From positions 1 to 47,783 of the forward strand of contig JADHZB010000092.1 in the NCBI GenBank assembly GCA_015657535.1: a stretch of DNA of 47,783 bases. The letters are read 5' to 3'. The stretch comes from Nephromyces sp. MM_2019 (Eukaryota > Apicomplexa > Aconoidasida > Nephromycida). The position numbers and the translations under genes are program-made. Shown here one piece after another: positions 10,756 to 22,477 of the stretch; position 1 is the first letter of the stretch; each line of letters starts with the position of its first letter. The notes under the pieces are model-generated. The model did not search any database and had not been told where the DNA came from. It saw only the letters and a list, made by a program, of their open reading frames with translations.

Positions 10756-12274
10756 CGTTCTCCAGGCAATGAAAACCTGCTGAGCAATAAGCGAAGCCTA
10801 GTTCATCATTCTTCACAATGGAATCCACACAAAAAAAAATACAAACACACTTTACACCAAACAACTCCCATGCTAAAAGAGAGCACACACACACGCAGTT
10901 AGAGAAATAGCGATATTATTATGCAATGAAGAAATCAAACTAAATATCTTAAAGAAAATGTAATATCAATTACTTATTCATTAAAAATTGGTATCTTCAG
11001 GCATGAGGAGCGATATTATCAGTGTTAAACATACGTCTAATCGCTCAAATTAACTGAAAACCTACAAAGACATCCCTCAGGCCGAACATTACCCTTTAAA
11101 ATACATGTAAACTAAGATTACTAAAGACATTCGAGGTATAGGTACACCCACTCCCTCATCTCAAATAGCTTTAAAATCTACCTACTAAGTTAAACACGCT
11201 GTAATTCCACCGCGTTATCTTAAAAGCAAGTGTTCTTAATAGAAAAACATTCAAAAAATACACAAAAAACACGTAAAAACCAATGTATAGAATCTCAACA
11301 CTTTTCCAGTATTTAGTTTTCAGCTTCCTCATCAAGAGCGGCGATTTTCACTGAATGTAGCCCTATTAAAAGAGGCAATCTCTGGGAAGAATTTTACGGT
11401 TCATTTCATTAAAAAATCTCCTTAGAAAGCGGGAATAAGGGGGGAATTCGTGCAAAAAAAATCAATAAGCACCCCAAAACCAAATTATTTGCAAAATCTT
11501 AGAGAAACAGATCGAAGAAAAAAACGACAATTACACTTCATAATTCCAGCTAAATGAGGAAATATGCAGGGAAAAAGCCGGTATACATGTTTGTGCCTAT
11601 AGAGACTCATAAAAAAAAAAACTGAAGAAAAAATTTTGAATGCAACTGAAGATAATTTAAAAAGCTTTTAGAAGCTAAAAGAATTCTTTTAAAATTATCT
11701 TCAGAGGGCAATTCTCTTCTTCTAATAACCCGTTTGTATCTCAGTGCAACGCAGGAGGAATGCGGCGGATGAAAAAAAAATGTTCTCCAGAAATGGCGGG
11801 AAAACTCAGATTTTTTCAGGGAGTTTACCGCGGTTAGGAGTATGTTTCAAACGGTTAAAGACGGGTGTAAAAATTGATTTCTAGCCGCATTTTTTTAAAA
11901 TTTGTAGATAATTTAAGATGGAAGATGATGAGGGAGCTATTGAAGATGAAAAAACTAGAATGAAAAACAGCGAGAGACCTCGAAGAAAAGTCTAGGGGAG
12001 GGGTAAGTTGTGGGTGGAGAGGGGGGGATTTGAAAGTGATGAGGGAGAATTTAAAGATGAAGAAGATGAAGATGAATTTCAAGATGATATGAAGTTGAAG
12101 AATTTGAAGATGGATAAGGAGGAGTACTCGCAGTAAAGGGAAAGGAATACATCCAAGTGGATTACAAGGGAAGTACTCAAAGTTAGGAAGCTTTTCCCGC
12201 CTCTAATGGGAGGGTGAGTAGATATTTTTTATCAATGAGCCCTGCATTTTCGCGGAAGCAGAAACATTAGAACT
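10756..12274. other. Region between BUD23 and the next plus-strand gene
   Basis: This should contain the BUD23 promoter and perhaps the 5' exons of the plus-strand gene that follows. I see no convincing coding exon from 10760 to 11880. At 11880-12120 the plus strand is GA-rich with short Asp/Glu-rich open stretches that could be coding or simple sequence. A nested inverted repeat lies at 11645-11704. Confidence 0.5.
11645..11704. repeat. Nested inverted repeat (about 19-base outer stem)
   Basis: Outer arms CTGAAGATAATTTAAAAAG and CTTTTAAAATTATCTTCAG pair except for one position. Inside them is a second perfect hairpin, CTTTTAG-AAG-CTAAAAG. It may be a transposon-end remnant or a structured RNA; no gene explains it. 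Confidence 0.75.
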
Positions 12275-13646
12275 TTGCGGCTGCCCACATTGTTAAGGGC
12301 GCAACGGCTTGCCGATGAGGTAACTTATGATAAGCCGCACACATGGCTTCATACACCTGACACACACGCCTGCGCATGCCCCCACGCACACAACGATCAC
12401 GTACCACGACACACCACCACACACCAACACACACCACATCAACACCACATGCTCTGGCTCTTCAACCTGAAGTCTATATATCTCTAGAGATACCGCCTTC
12501 CAACACCTTCACAGGACACTAAAAGACAGCGAAAAGCTCTCTCCTCCAGTGTTTTCGGGAACCTTTAAATGCCGCGTAAAGCGCCAGTTGAAGGAAACCA
12601 CTGAGCGCAACGCACTGTCATGCAACCTACTGCGCATATGGCAGCAATACGATGCCTCTTTCTCTTCCCAGCCTTCAGTCTGTCTTATATTAAAAACCTC
12701 TTCTTTTTCAGCGTCGCTTGTCCCTCCAAACTTTCCTATCGAATTCTGCGCCAGCCACCAATTTTCAGCCTAAAAAAGAAGCTTCTTCGGACTTACATAC
12801 TCGCATTATCTTCCAACACTTTCTTATGTGCTGCCGGGCATCTCCTGGTTTGCTGAAGACTACAATCGCATGCATCCAGACCCTTGTTCCTTCATTCATT
12901 GAAGAGTCTGCAGCAAGTTAAATTTCGTATGTGTTTACCTTCTTTGGGACTTTTTCTATGCAGTGCCGACGGTCGCACACACATTACCTGTAGCCCATCG
13001 ACGCTGCTAAGTATATACACCTTAAAAGGGTAGCTGAAGAGGATGCTTCATGCTAAACTTGCGTAGAAACTTAAGGCTTGTCGATTAGATGATGGATCAA
13101 TCAGCAAGCGAGTTAGCTTAATGTACCGGGAGAGACAGGTAGATAGATAGCGTGGCGGGGAGACGCAGACACATGCAGGTGAATACAGAGTTCCCAGGTA
13201 CCTCCATGCATAGACATACATAAACACTTGCACACACTGTCCACTCTGCACACGCACACATAGATACATTCTTCTTCACAAGCACACACACACATACACA
13301 CACATACTTCCACACACACATACACACACATACTTCCACACACACATAGCGGAGTAGTCCACGACTACACGAGACGATTACGCACACTCAGTCACACACA
13401 AGTATCACCCACAGTGATGAGGATGATGCAAACTACAGCTCCAAGCCCTACAGCTTTCTCATCCTCCGACAAAAAACGTCGACAGCTACAGAAAACATCA
13501 TTTTTAGCCGAAAATGGGAAGAATCTGCCGAGTATATTCTAACAGCTTTCGGCAGAGCCTACAACTTCTTCCTGCGTCAGGCACAGAGTGCCATATTTCG
13601 CGAAATAATATCCTTTTTTTGCACTTTTGAAGATGACACATACTAA
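12275..13646 (+). CDS. Unrecognised multi-exon gene, 3' portion
   Basis: I do not recognise the product. Candidate exons: one starting at 12488 after TCTCTAG (DTAFQHLHRTLKDSEK..., probably ending at a GTAAAG donor near 12575); one from 12712 after CTCTTCTTTTTCAG (RRLSLQTFLSNSAP...TLVPSFIEESAA, to about 12920); and a final exon 13415-13646 ending in TAA (76 residues, with KPYSFLILRQK, SRKWEESAEYILTAFGRAY and QAQSAIFREIISFF). The first two join in phase 0. The step to the last needs another exon or a different donor. An earlier exon may end at the GTAACT donor near 12320. CA-rich stretches at 12350-12440 and 13180-13400 would be intronic. The 12490-12930 stretch is open in more than one frame, so the frame choice is uncertain. 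The start is not located. Confidence 0.5.
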
Positions 13647-16295
13647 GAAGCCAGATCTTCCTCTCTGGTGAAGAATCCAATAAGATATACTACCACAAGA
13701 AGGCGATCTCTAAATCTGAAACTATCCCAGAAAAATTGCAAAATAGAGTAGGCTACAAAAGCGAATTTAATACATCAGTGAAGAGGGAAATAAGGCCTTC
13801 AACATCAAACAGAGTGGTGCGTTAACACACGATTTCATCAAACCCTGCAGGACTGCTACTTTATCCTGCTTGGGATAGAATCACTGATAAATCCCTGCAA
13901 CCGAAGAAGCCCTAGAGTACCGTGTTATACATAGCAAACTGGTAGCATTTTGAAATGCCTTATAAGCAAATGAAGCAGAAAAAGTAGACTCTATTAAGGC
14001 GAATCTTTTGGCTAGCACACAATGCATTAGATACGTATAAGAAAGCTCGCTATCTGCCGGAGCTGATAATCTACCAGCTTTAATTTAGAGTGTATGTACA
14101 TCGGTCAAATCTTTTTAACATGATTAGAAAGTATCACATGAACATGTGCAGTGGAAAAAACATACCGATGGACAAACAAGGGCCGGAAAATGCAAAGTCG
14201 TAAGGATTCTAAAGAATGAAAACACACAAGTATAGTTGATGTTGCAAAAAGAAGTGTATGCTGCAGACACACAACTTCACTGTGCAAGCACACAAATTTG
14301 AAAAACGGTGCAAACGAAAAAGGGAAATATGCACATATATTCTAATGAACATGTGTTAGAGTCCACACACATCAATGAGAAAAAAAGCGATATCCAGCTG
14401 TCGATTTAACACCCCTATGAGAAAGTGCTGGTGTACGCACACTTTTGGAAATAATAAAGCTGAACTAAACAAATCGAAATTAGGCTTTGAGATAATCTAC
14501 AGTTAACTAAGCATTAGTAGATCCGATAGTGGTATCTCATAGAAAACGATAAAAGCAGCGTAGGGTTATGCGTATACCTTCAAACAATACAACACACTGC
14601 AGGAAAATAAATCCTAAAATAAGTAGGCCATTCTGCCAACATAACACGAGAATCTGACTGCCAAAAACTCAAAGGCAACATGTAAATGTGTGTGTATTCT
14701 TGCAAATTCTTGAGCCTTTCCCATAGTAAAACTGCTAGACGAATTAGACTTGAGAACACGCCCTTTCTATAGATAAATGCAGCGCATTATAAGCAAATTT
14801 TTACATGGCACTTGTATAGTGCTTCACACAATCATTCTGAAGTGTGTGCATGTCTCACTTCTATGTTAACTACTAGTATCAATGAAAATACGAGTCGGAA
14901 AATCTTGTTCAGCATCTTCCATCATTCCTAAAAAGACTCCATTTTTAGTGCAAAACACACACACACAGATGCAATAACAAAAGACAAGAAAGCTTTACAT
15001 TTTCTCTAACCGGAAAGTTTTTCACGAGGAAAATAGTGAACAGATTACATAAAGATAAGTACGCACACACATGAATTCAAACTAATACAGCAAGATTCAT
15101 ATATCCCGCTAATCTTATGGCAAAAAATCCCTCCCATCATCGCAATTTCATCCATGGAAGTCCGTAGAGTAAGTTATATTCTACAAGTTTGAGGATAAAA
15201 TTTTACCGAAACAGAAAATTTCATAAAAGCAGCTGAGTAATGTGATCAGAGGAAGATAGGGGAGATATTGGTGTATCACAAGAGGTAAGGGATAACCCAA
15301 CTATATAAACCTTAAGTAGGGGAGAATACCAACACACTAAAAAGCCTTAAAAATATCTTCAAAAGAAAGACTTATATATGACGTATAAAAATGAGTTAAA
15401 AAATTAAGCAAAGTGATACTTTCTAGTTTAATACTGGTATGGAAGATTAAGATGCAAAAAGCCTTCTTATACAACGACAGGAACAAAACAGAAAAGAGGG
15501 GTTATCTCCCGTTTAGGAGTATTTAGAGCTTCTTCCTTGGAAATAGAAGGCACTGTATCAAGAGGTGGTATATATATGTGTATGCAGCTGGAAGCATATA
15601 GAGATTCCCAAATTATGACTAGTTGAAGATACCATTAAAAATGATACTTTGCAAAGGTGATGAAAGAAATACGCAATCATCATGTGCTTAATGCTGGGTG
15701 TGAGATACGAGAAGGGTTAGCTGGCAATCAGGCAGTGGGGAGTGAGAGCACACAGTAGCGAGTGGGAGTAAGTAGTGAGAGGTGTAGAGTGGAGAGTGGA
15801 GGCACACAGCAGCGACTTGCAGCACACAATAGCGAGTGGAAGAAAATACCCAGGAGCAGATAAATGCTGTATTTGTATCTCAAACAGGAAATGCTTCTCA
15901 ATAGTTTCAATGGGAGCACCTCTATCCCCGTACTACCATATAAATAACTACAAAAAGCAATAGCAGGTACGCAGGCAGATAAGCTATAGGAGCTACGAAA
16001 ATCTATAGAATGATACAAATCAAGCGAATTAATAAACACTCGTGGACACACAATATGAATCATTTCTGTTACTTCACGAAAACTTGTAAATATTTGAATC
16101 AAACAGCTAAAAGAAGCGCCGATAATAAGCAACACATGAATGTTGGAACAGAAACATCTGCACACACACTTTATATCCTTGCTCATGGAATATCAAGGGC
16201 GAGCGAATCAAATAGTGAAAAAGAAATCCGAAATCTACATATTACATACATATAGGGATAAAAACGGGTTGCACACAGACGGGTAAAAATAGGTT
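13647..16295. other. Long stretch without an assigned gene
   Basis: AT-rich sequence with scattered CA/TG runs. A minus-strand open stretch at 15728-16186 and a shorter one at 14105-14293 are hydrophobic, but they lack family signatures and mix with plus-strand open frames. Short direct repeats with a GAGTGGRRG theme occur at 15735-15845. Nothing here can be called a gene with confidence. Confidence 0.4.
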
Positions 16296-16366
16296 ATATA
16301 CACCAAAAAAACCACATTACACACAAAAAAAACACATTACACACACAAAAACATATTACACACAAG
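16296..16366. repeat. Short tandem repeat CACAAAAACAYATTACA
   Basis: Three to four degenerate copies of a roughly 20-base unit built from an A-rich core and ATTACACACA, downstream of the SET-domain gene. Confidence 0.7.
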
Positions 16367-16426
16367 GATATAGCTTCATTACTTATAATATGATTGATAA
16401 CGTAAAATTTAATGAAAAATTCTTCA

Positions 16427-16696
16427 TTAGCAAAATGTACAAAAAAATTCAGCTCTACAGGCACTAAGCAGGCAATAAAATAGACTTCTCACTCCCTTGT
16501 AAGCAATTAAACTACTAAGGAAACCACTGTTAAATTCAAAGTCTCGTATTTTTTCTCGAAAACGAATAGCAGCACATACATCATTCTTCAGCCGTTGAAG
16601 TAACATGTCTAACAATTCATCTTTACATAAACACATTTTACTATCCTCTTGACAGTTTAAAACCATAAATTTTGCTCTTCTCATCTTAAAATGCAC
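16427..16696 (-). CDS. Possible small ORF or 3' UTR of the SET gene
   Basis: An open frame of 89 codons, with an internal ATG at 16684 and a helical, Lys/Leu-rich stretch (CKDELLDMLLQRLKND). It begins 160 bases after the stop of the SET-domain gene on the same strand, so it may simply be its 3' UTR. No family resemblance seen. Confidence 0.2.
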   Translation of the reverse strand: MHFKMRRAKFMVLNCQEDSKMCLCKDELLDMLLQRLKNDVCAAIRFREKIRDFEFNSGFLSSLIAYKGVRSLFYCLLSACRAEFFCTFC

Positions 16697-16856
16697 AAAG
16701 TGTACACCATTTTGGTGCTCTTCGCGCAGGGGAATTCCTCATCCGCTCCAAATCTCATATACAATCAACCAGCGCTCTTCATTTCTCGTAAAATCCGCAG
16801 CTGTGTGACCTCAGAGGTAGGCCAACATTTTGTGCAACCAAGTTCCATGATCAGCT

Positions 16857-19800
16857 TTATAAACACTCCTCCTCAAGGCATAAAGATCTCCAATAAAATT
16901 TATCGTAGCAGATGAAAATTTCCTCACCAATTTGAATGTCTCGCAAAGCCTTTAGAAAAACCCTATCTTTTCCCCTCCTTTTGTCATGCCAGACGAAATG
17001 GGAAGCATTAGTCGAACAGCCCGCTGAAACTATACCCCCTGAACCCCCTCCAGCTTTTTTTACCCCTCTCCCAGCATCGTTAGCGAAGCTACCTCCCCCC
17101 ATAAAAGGTACCGGTACGGTATAGCCGTTAAGGTAAAGGTGCTGCATGCCCACACGCACAACGTGACCAGCAGCTCCCAAAAGTCTTAGTTTTAAAGCTG
17201 TTTGCCTATCTATCGATAAACCTTGATACTCTGTTATCACTTCATTTCTACTAAAGAAACGATCTGCGAATAGCCCTAGCCCAGCCCTCCTCCCCAGGGT
17301 AGATCTACGCGTAGATACACCATCAAACAAGGTACTGATGTTCTGTAGAAAGGGGGGGTCAAGAGGGGTGGAGTTCATCCCTATTTTCATGCACATAGTG
17401 CTGCGAACTCGGCGAATCGGTAGTACCGAAAGGTAAAGAGGATGATTTTTGTGCAGTGGAGAGGCTTTCAAGTTGACAGGTGCTTCCTTTTCCATCTGCA
17501 AAGAAACGTCAGTCTGGAAAGAACGCCGCTTGTGCTGGAATAGCGGAGATGCTTCTGAAGATGATATGGTACGAGGCGTGTCAGCGTGTGAAGATGACGG
17601 AAAGGTAGTAAAATATGGTGTGAGGGAGGTGTTCTTAGTAATAGGAGGACGCAACATGGGGAGAATAGGACTCGAACTAGGGAGATAAGAGGAAGGTTGC
17701 TTTACTTTCCCTGGAAGCTTCATCTCGCCTTTCGTAGTAGCGAGACCGCCTCGCGAGGTAAGAGAGGCGTCAGGTTTGCTACGCAAGTACCGCTGACACA
17801 CAGAGATCGATGATCCAGAAGACTTTAGACTTCTCTTCCAGCTTGAAAAAGCTTCCATGGGATACTTACAAAGGATTGAAGACTTTTGCAGGTTTTCGTC
17901 TTCTGTGGCCACAACATAAGATGAGGAAATCATTGGATTAATCCTCAAAAAGGCGTCATAACAATCAAAGAAGCAGCAATTGTAAGACAAGGCGGAGTCA
18001 CATGTCAAGCTCTTTTTGGAGTCAGCAGCTTCTCTTTGACATAGTTTTTTGGTGTGTGCACAAGACAACAAGCTAGTTTCAGCTGTGCCATACAATAAAA
18101 AATAAATGGCAAGCTCTTCTGGTGGGATTTTTAGCCAATCGCAGTTAAAATTATTAAAAATTCGAGCGCTGAAGTGCCTCATAATCCGTTGTAAAGTATA
18201 GTCATCATGGGGGTCATCGTCAAAATCCTGTCCTTCACGACAAATTTCTCCACGAAAGCGATATTTGCCGGAGGTATCCACACAAAAGAGAGAGAATGAA
18301 TATCTTCTTGGACGCTTGGCGACACGCAAGCCTTCTGAACTGACAGATGAGTTACCATACGTAAGCTGAAAGCAACGTCTCTTTCTCCGTTTTTTCCGGG
18401 GGAATTTTAGGGTTAACGGGTGTGTACCTACACCACGATTTACTGCAAATACAATCTTTATACCAACTGAGAGCTTCAACCATCCTTTCAATGGAAAGTC
18501 GGTTATACCCCCTTCTTGAAAAAAAGAAACATTGCCATAAAGCAATTCAGTAATCTCGTTGGCATCACACTGAACTTTTAGGGGGAATATATATGTTACT
18601 TCACCTAGGTTTCCCAAGTCCTTTAAATATAAACTTGCATATGTTGAATAGCTGGGAACAGTTTGATTCTTAGCTGCAATATTTTGAGGCTTATCACTCC
18701 CACCTAAAGAGATTGAGAAATTGCAACGTCTACAAAATTTTTTAAGGGGATTGCTGCAGCGCAATGTCAACTCCTGCGTCATCTTTGAAAAAGTGTGCAA
18801 ATCCTCCACAAGGGCAAAATTAGTATTCACGTCAAAGCCCTTGGTAGGGAGAACTTTTTCGCTGTTTGATTCTTTTCCCCCACACATTCTGCCCTTCTCT
18901 GAAACCTCATACCCTAACAAATCTGCACTAAAAACATCCCTGCTGAAAGCGCCATCCTTCGACGTTCCACCCACAACTTCACCCTCCTCCAAATCTTCAT
19001 GCTTCAAAGTCTTCCCCTCAGCGTTTTCAGCTGCTGAACTTATCTCATCTTTATGCAAAAGCTCGTTATGAACATCTCCATCATCCTCTTCAAAGGAGGA
19101 ACTCGAATTCATTGAAAACTTGCATCTTTTACGTGAGGACCGTTTGGGAGAAAAGGAAGAAACCATACTTTCCTCTGGTGGTGGCTCATCATACGGTAAT
19201 ATCTGGCGATAGTGCAATCTGCGAGTATTTTTTTTGACAGGCCAATAAGGGTTATCGTAGTTGTGTAAGGGTAACATCAAGTGCTTGAGGATTGCATATG
19301 TTTTTGGTCCGCAAAGTCTGGCTGGTTGAGGATGAACATGGCTCTTGATGCGGTGCACCGGATGCACCAGGGGAAGAGAAGTTTTCTCATCGCATGCAGA
19401 GCAGTCTCCTATTAGTGCGGGATTGAAAGGGGCTGCTCCGCAATTGCCTGAGTCCTGGTTCGAAGATGTTTTCAAGCCCAAAACTTGAACGGGAGGAACG
19501 AAATTTCCCTGCTTAGGTTTCCAGTCAGCCAACTTCGGGGTGCACGCAAGGATTTTTGATGGTTTTTGAGATGGTGATGCTATGTCGACCATTTCAAACG
19601 ATGAAAGCTGGGGAGAACCATGACAAGGCGTGGGGAGAATCGAGGCGAGGGGATCCAATAAAGCGTAATCATGGTAAGGTAGCGGTTTATGCGCAAGCGT
19701 AGGAGAAATAGGACATTCTTCACAGGGATCGCCATAAGAAGACCTTGTTTCAGAGCTTTGTTTCCGGAACTTCAAGCATGTGAATGAGCTATTTGCATCG

Positions 19801-20723
19801 CAACGCTTTATGGGAAGATTTCTACGCTGATAATGGCTCTTACGCTCCTTAAAGCTATGGGAATTCAAGGAATGGGTGCTACAGCAAGCAAGAATACAAT
19901 TGGTCCTATCTTTTTCACTAGGGGCCCCTCTCTCTTTTGCAGTTGAATCTCTTCTCTTATGCTTCTCTTCAACTAATGGACTATATATGCCATCTTGATA
20001 GAACACCTTTTTACCTGTTCTTTCAGATGCAATTAGCTTCGACGCTGCAACTGTCGCGCCGCCATTGGCACACGCTTCCTTACAGGTACGAAAATTTATA
20101 CTGCCAGTACTTCGCTTTGCGTCACTATGAGGTTTCAGGTTACCATCTAGAAGTTTGCGATCACCTTGAAGCCTCACCTTGCTACCTTTCGCCTTAGCCC
20201 TTCCTCGGGGCCGACGTTCGTAGCAAACTACATAGGGAGAAAGACGAGGACCATCTCTACGCAGCGAGTATCTTGCGGGCTCTGAATGTACCGTGAGAAG
20301 ATGTCCCCCTGGTGACGGGTAAGCAAGAGAAAGTTCAACATTTTTCGTATCATTGGAACCCATGAACTGAACAAGTTTGTCACTTCCATTGGGCTGAAAT
20401 ATCTCGTTATATCCATCTTGCTCACTGGTATAGAAGGAATCTGCTAGTTCGCTAAAGTTAGGAAGTGGCTCCTCTGGGTTGCAATGGCCGGTCGACGAAA
20501 GGATATCCAATACAGAGGTGTTCGTATCGGTGGAGCATAAAGACCGTACCGTTTTGTCTGGTGAAGATATCTCTTCTATAGAAGAACAAGGAAAAAGATT
20601 TAACACTGCAGATAATTCATCAGAGTTCGCCACAATCTTGTGGGAAAGTGTGGATTCCTCCTTCAAAAGATCTTCTTGAATGGAATTCTTATTCTTAATC
20701 CCTTCGCAATCATAAAGGTTCAT
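16857..20723 (-). CDS. Large SET-domain protein (putative protein-lysine methyltransferase), single exon
   Basis: A 1288-residue uninterrupted frame from ATG at 20723 to TAA. The C-terminal SET domain spans about 1145-1280: RRAGLGLFADRFFSRNEVIT (SET-N, G-x-G SAM loop), a central GGGSFANDAGRG and CSTNASHFVWHD (equivalent to the N-H/N-C substrate and SAM motif), and the closing DIQIGEEIFICYDKFYW (the E-x-x-x-x-Y-x-x-Y/F element). The N-terminal 1100 residues are mostly low-complexity, with an AT-hook-like RPRGRAKAKG at 171-180, an SPKRSSRKRCK patch near 525-535, Cys pairs (CRRCNF at 664-669) and a strong basic nuclear signal KFPRKKRRKRR at 773-783. No classical pre-SET or post-SET zinc cluster is visible. 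The target residue cannot be predicted. It is likely nuclear and chromatin-associated. Its lack of introns contrasts sharply with the neighbours. Confidence 0.88.
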   Translation of the reverse strand: MNLYDCEGIKNKNSIQEDLLKEESTLSHKIVANSDELSAVLNLFPCSSIEEISSPDKTVRSLCSTDTNTSVLDILSSTGHCNPEEPLPNFSELADSFYTSEQDGYNEIFQPNGSDKLVQFMGSNDTKNVELSLAYPSPGGHLLTVHSEPARYSLRRDGPRLSPYVVCYERRPRGRAKAKGSKVRLQGDRKLLDGNLKPHSDAKRSTGSINFRTCKEACANGGATVAASKLIASERTGKKVFYQDGIYSPLVEEKHKRRDSTAKERGAPSEKDRTNCILACCSTHSLNSHSFKERKSHYQRRNLPIKRCDANSSFTCLKFRKQSSETRSSYGDPCEECPISPTLAHKPLPYHDYALLDPLASILPTPCHGSPQLSSFEMVDIASPSQKPSKILACTPKLADWKPKQGNFVPPVQVLGLKTSSNQDSGNCGAAPFNPALIGDCSACDEKTSLPLVHPVHRIKSHVHPQPARLCGPKTYAILKHLMLPLHNYDNPYWPVKKNTRRLHYRQILPYDEPPPEESMVSSFSPKRSSRKRCKFSMNSSSSFEEDDGDVHNELLHKDEISSAAENAEGKTLKHEDLEEGEVVGGTSKDGAFSRDVFSADLLGYEVSEKGRMCGGKESNSEKVLPTKGFDVNTNFALVEDLHTFSKMTQELTLRCSNPLKKFCRRCNFSISLGGSDKPQNIAAKNQTVPSYSTYASLYLKDLGNLGEVTYIFPLKVQCDANEITELLYGNVSFFQEGGITDFPLKGWLKLSVGIKIVFAVNRGVGTHPLTLKFPRKKRRKRRCFQLTYGNSSVSSEGLRVAKRPRRYSFSLFCVDTSGKYRFRGEICREGQDFDDDPHDDYTLQRIMRHFSARIFNNFNCDWLKIPPEELAIYFLLYGTAETSLLSCAHTKKLCQREAADSKKSLTCDSALSYNCCFFDCYDAFLRINPMISSSYVVATEDENLQKSSILCKYPMEAFSSWKRSLKSSGSSISVCQRYLRSKPDASLTSRGGLATTKGEMKLPGKVKQPSSYLPSSSPILPMLRPPITKNTSLTPYFTTFPSSSHADTPRTISSSEASPLFQHKRRSFQTDVSLQMEKEAPVNLKASPLHKNHPLYLSVLPIRRVRSTMCMKIGMNSTPLDPPFLQNISTLFDGVSTRRSTLGRRAGLGLFADRFFSRNEVITEYQGLSIDRQTALKLRLLGAAGHVVRVGMQHLYLNGYTVPVPFMGGGSFANDAGRGVKKAGGGSGGIVSAGCSTNASHFVWHDKRRGKDRVFLKALRDIQIGEEIFICYDKFYWRSLCLEEECL

Positions 20724-21962
20724 TGGCAGGCAAAAAAGCCAACATTTAAGTGGTTATATTTTGTATATATTACTTAGCAAAAAGAAAAATCCGACAGAAG
20801 TTTTCTTCCACAATATATAGTTTCGCAATATCGCGAGTTTTCCTGAAAATACAATGAAAATGCCTCAAAAAAAATACCATAGCATGCAGGTCTAACACTG
20901 CAAACCTCACAAGAAAGCTGGCAAAAATCGCACAAGCAGGAAACGAAATAATTCACTCTGGACAGAGGCTAAAAAAGTGCATCAATTCAATGCCATGATG
21001 GTAAATCTGAATGCCTACCAAAACAAATTTGCAACTTCAAATAAATATGAATACGTACTCTACCTTTTAAAAAAGGAATGGAATCAGCAATCATATGCAC
21101 AAAAAAATTGGTGCAAGTTTGAAAATATCGCGGACGCGACTCTCAAAATAACCAGAAAGTATTTTATTCCGTAAAACAGACGTCCAAAAGAATTTCTAGC
21201 CAGCTTAATAAAAAAAATAGTATTCATGTACAAAATCACTGAAAGAAAAAAAAACATACATTTAGGAGGAAACTGCAGAGAGATGCACGCATAAGCAGAA
21301 GTTAGTATGAAACCTGTAAATTCTCCACCAAAAAGTGACATGAAAACATGATCCAATCAAAATTTAATGATGAAGCAGCATAAGCATATCTTACACGATC
21401 ATGCGCAGTTCAAAATATTCCTGGCAATGGTGATTCGACCGAAGCATCCACTTGAACTTTCTTCATAAAAAAAAGACTTTGCGAGAACATTTTTACATAT
21501 ATGAACACAGAGCGTGCAATGCGGGGAATTGTTGTAGGCAGAATGTGGCGACTTTGGAAAAGAAAACTCAGCGCGAAGATGCAGAACCTAATAAAAATAG
21601 GGGACAATGCAAAGGTGTCGTAGGATGCAATACAAGTATCCTACTTAAAGGGAAGAATAGTTGTATGAAAAGAGGGGAATTCATCCAATGCAAGAAGTGG
21701 AGCAATGAGCGCATTTAGATTTAAAACACGTAAAAGCCTCCCAAAAACTGCAGTCGCTGGAAAACAAAGGTTGAAGGTAACATTTCAAGAGTAGAATATT
21801 TTTGGAGAAGACGCTTCTTAACATTTAGCGCGGCAAGCAGCACAAGACTGCGAAGGGCCGAAATAAATGGAGCACTTTGCAAAAGAAACAGTAAATATGC
21901 AAATGGAAGTAATTCGTAAAAAGATAAACTGGTAAACACATAAGATAGCCTTTAAAAGATAC
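20724..21962. other. Upstream region of the SET gene
   Basis: AT-rich, with no convincing exon. Plus-strand open stretches near 20977-21174 and 21452-21718 are Lys/Asn-rich and look like chance. The SET gene promoter should lie here. Confidence 0.4.
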
Positions 21963-22105
21963 CTTGGGAAACTGCGTAGGCGTATAACCTGCTCTCATAA
22001 GAGAAAAAATAACGGCGAAATCATTTTCACGTAATGGAAATTCTAATGTAAACGGCCAGTAAGCGCCGTACGCATGAGTGGGAGTTCGTATAGAGAATGC
22101 CACGT
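21963..22105 (-). CDS. Orphan exon candidate of an unrecognised gene
   Basis: A minus-strand open stretch, with residues SIRTPTHAYGAYWPFTLEF, PLRENDFAVIFSLM and RAGYTPTQFPK, that ends at a good donor (AAG|GTATCT). The upstream acceptor is unclear: GCAG at about 22195 opens a different frame that stops. The aromatic, conserved-looking composition suggests real coding sequence, but no family is recognised. Confidence 0.35.
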
Positions 22106-22411
22106 CGGTAGGATAGCCGCCGAAACTACCGCAGCCAGGCTTGGACTCCTCTTTTCACCAGTCCAACAGATGGATTCTCTATCGGCCCAGCGGCTGCAAA
22201 ATAGTAGAAAAAAACCTATTTTTAGCATGAAAAATACGATGGAAACGTTTATTACGTTTAAAATATAAAAAAACTCAAAAAGTAATATGCGGTATTTGTG
22301 GCTGTGATCTACTTCGGAGTATTTACATGTATTTGTATGCGATTACCATAGAATCAACAGGACGTAAGCAGGTTAGGGGGATGATAACGCAAGCGGGGAT
22401 TATGTGACAGA

Positions 22412-22477
22412 ACGAGCTTTGTTTGAATAAGCCTTATTTGAGTGAGCTTTATGTGACTGAACTTTACTTGCCTGAGC
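22412..22477. repeat. 15-base tandem repeat, about four copies
   Basis: Successive units such as TTTATGTGACTGAAC and TTTACTTGCCTGAGC, preceded by more diverged copies (TTATTTGAGTGAGC). Confidence 0.65.

Noticed and set aside
13048..13387. Overlapping minus-strand Cys/Val-rich frames
   Set aside because: Translations of CA/TG dinucleotide runs; the plus-strand gene here places them in an intron.
16936..20679. Plus-strand open frames opposite the SET gene
   Set aside because: Shadows of the long minus-strand coding sequence.
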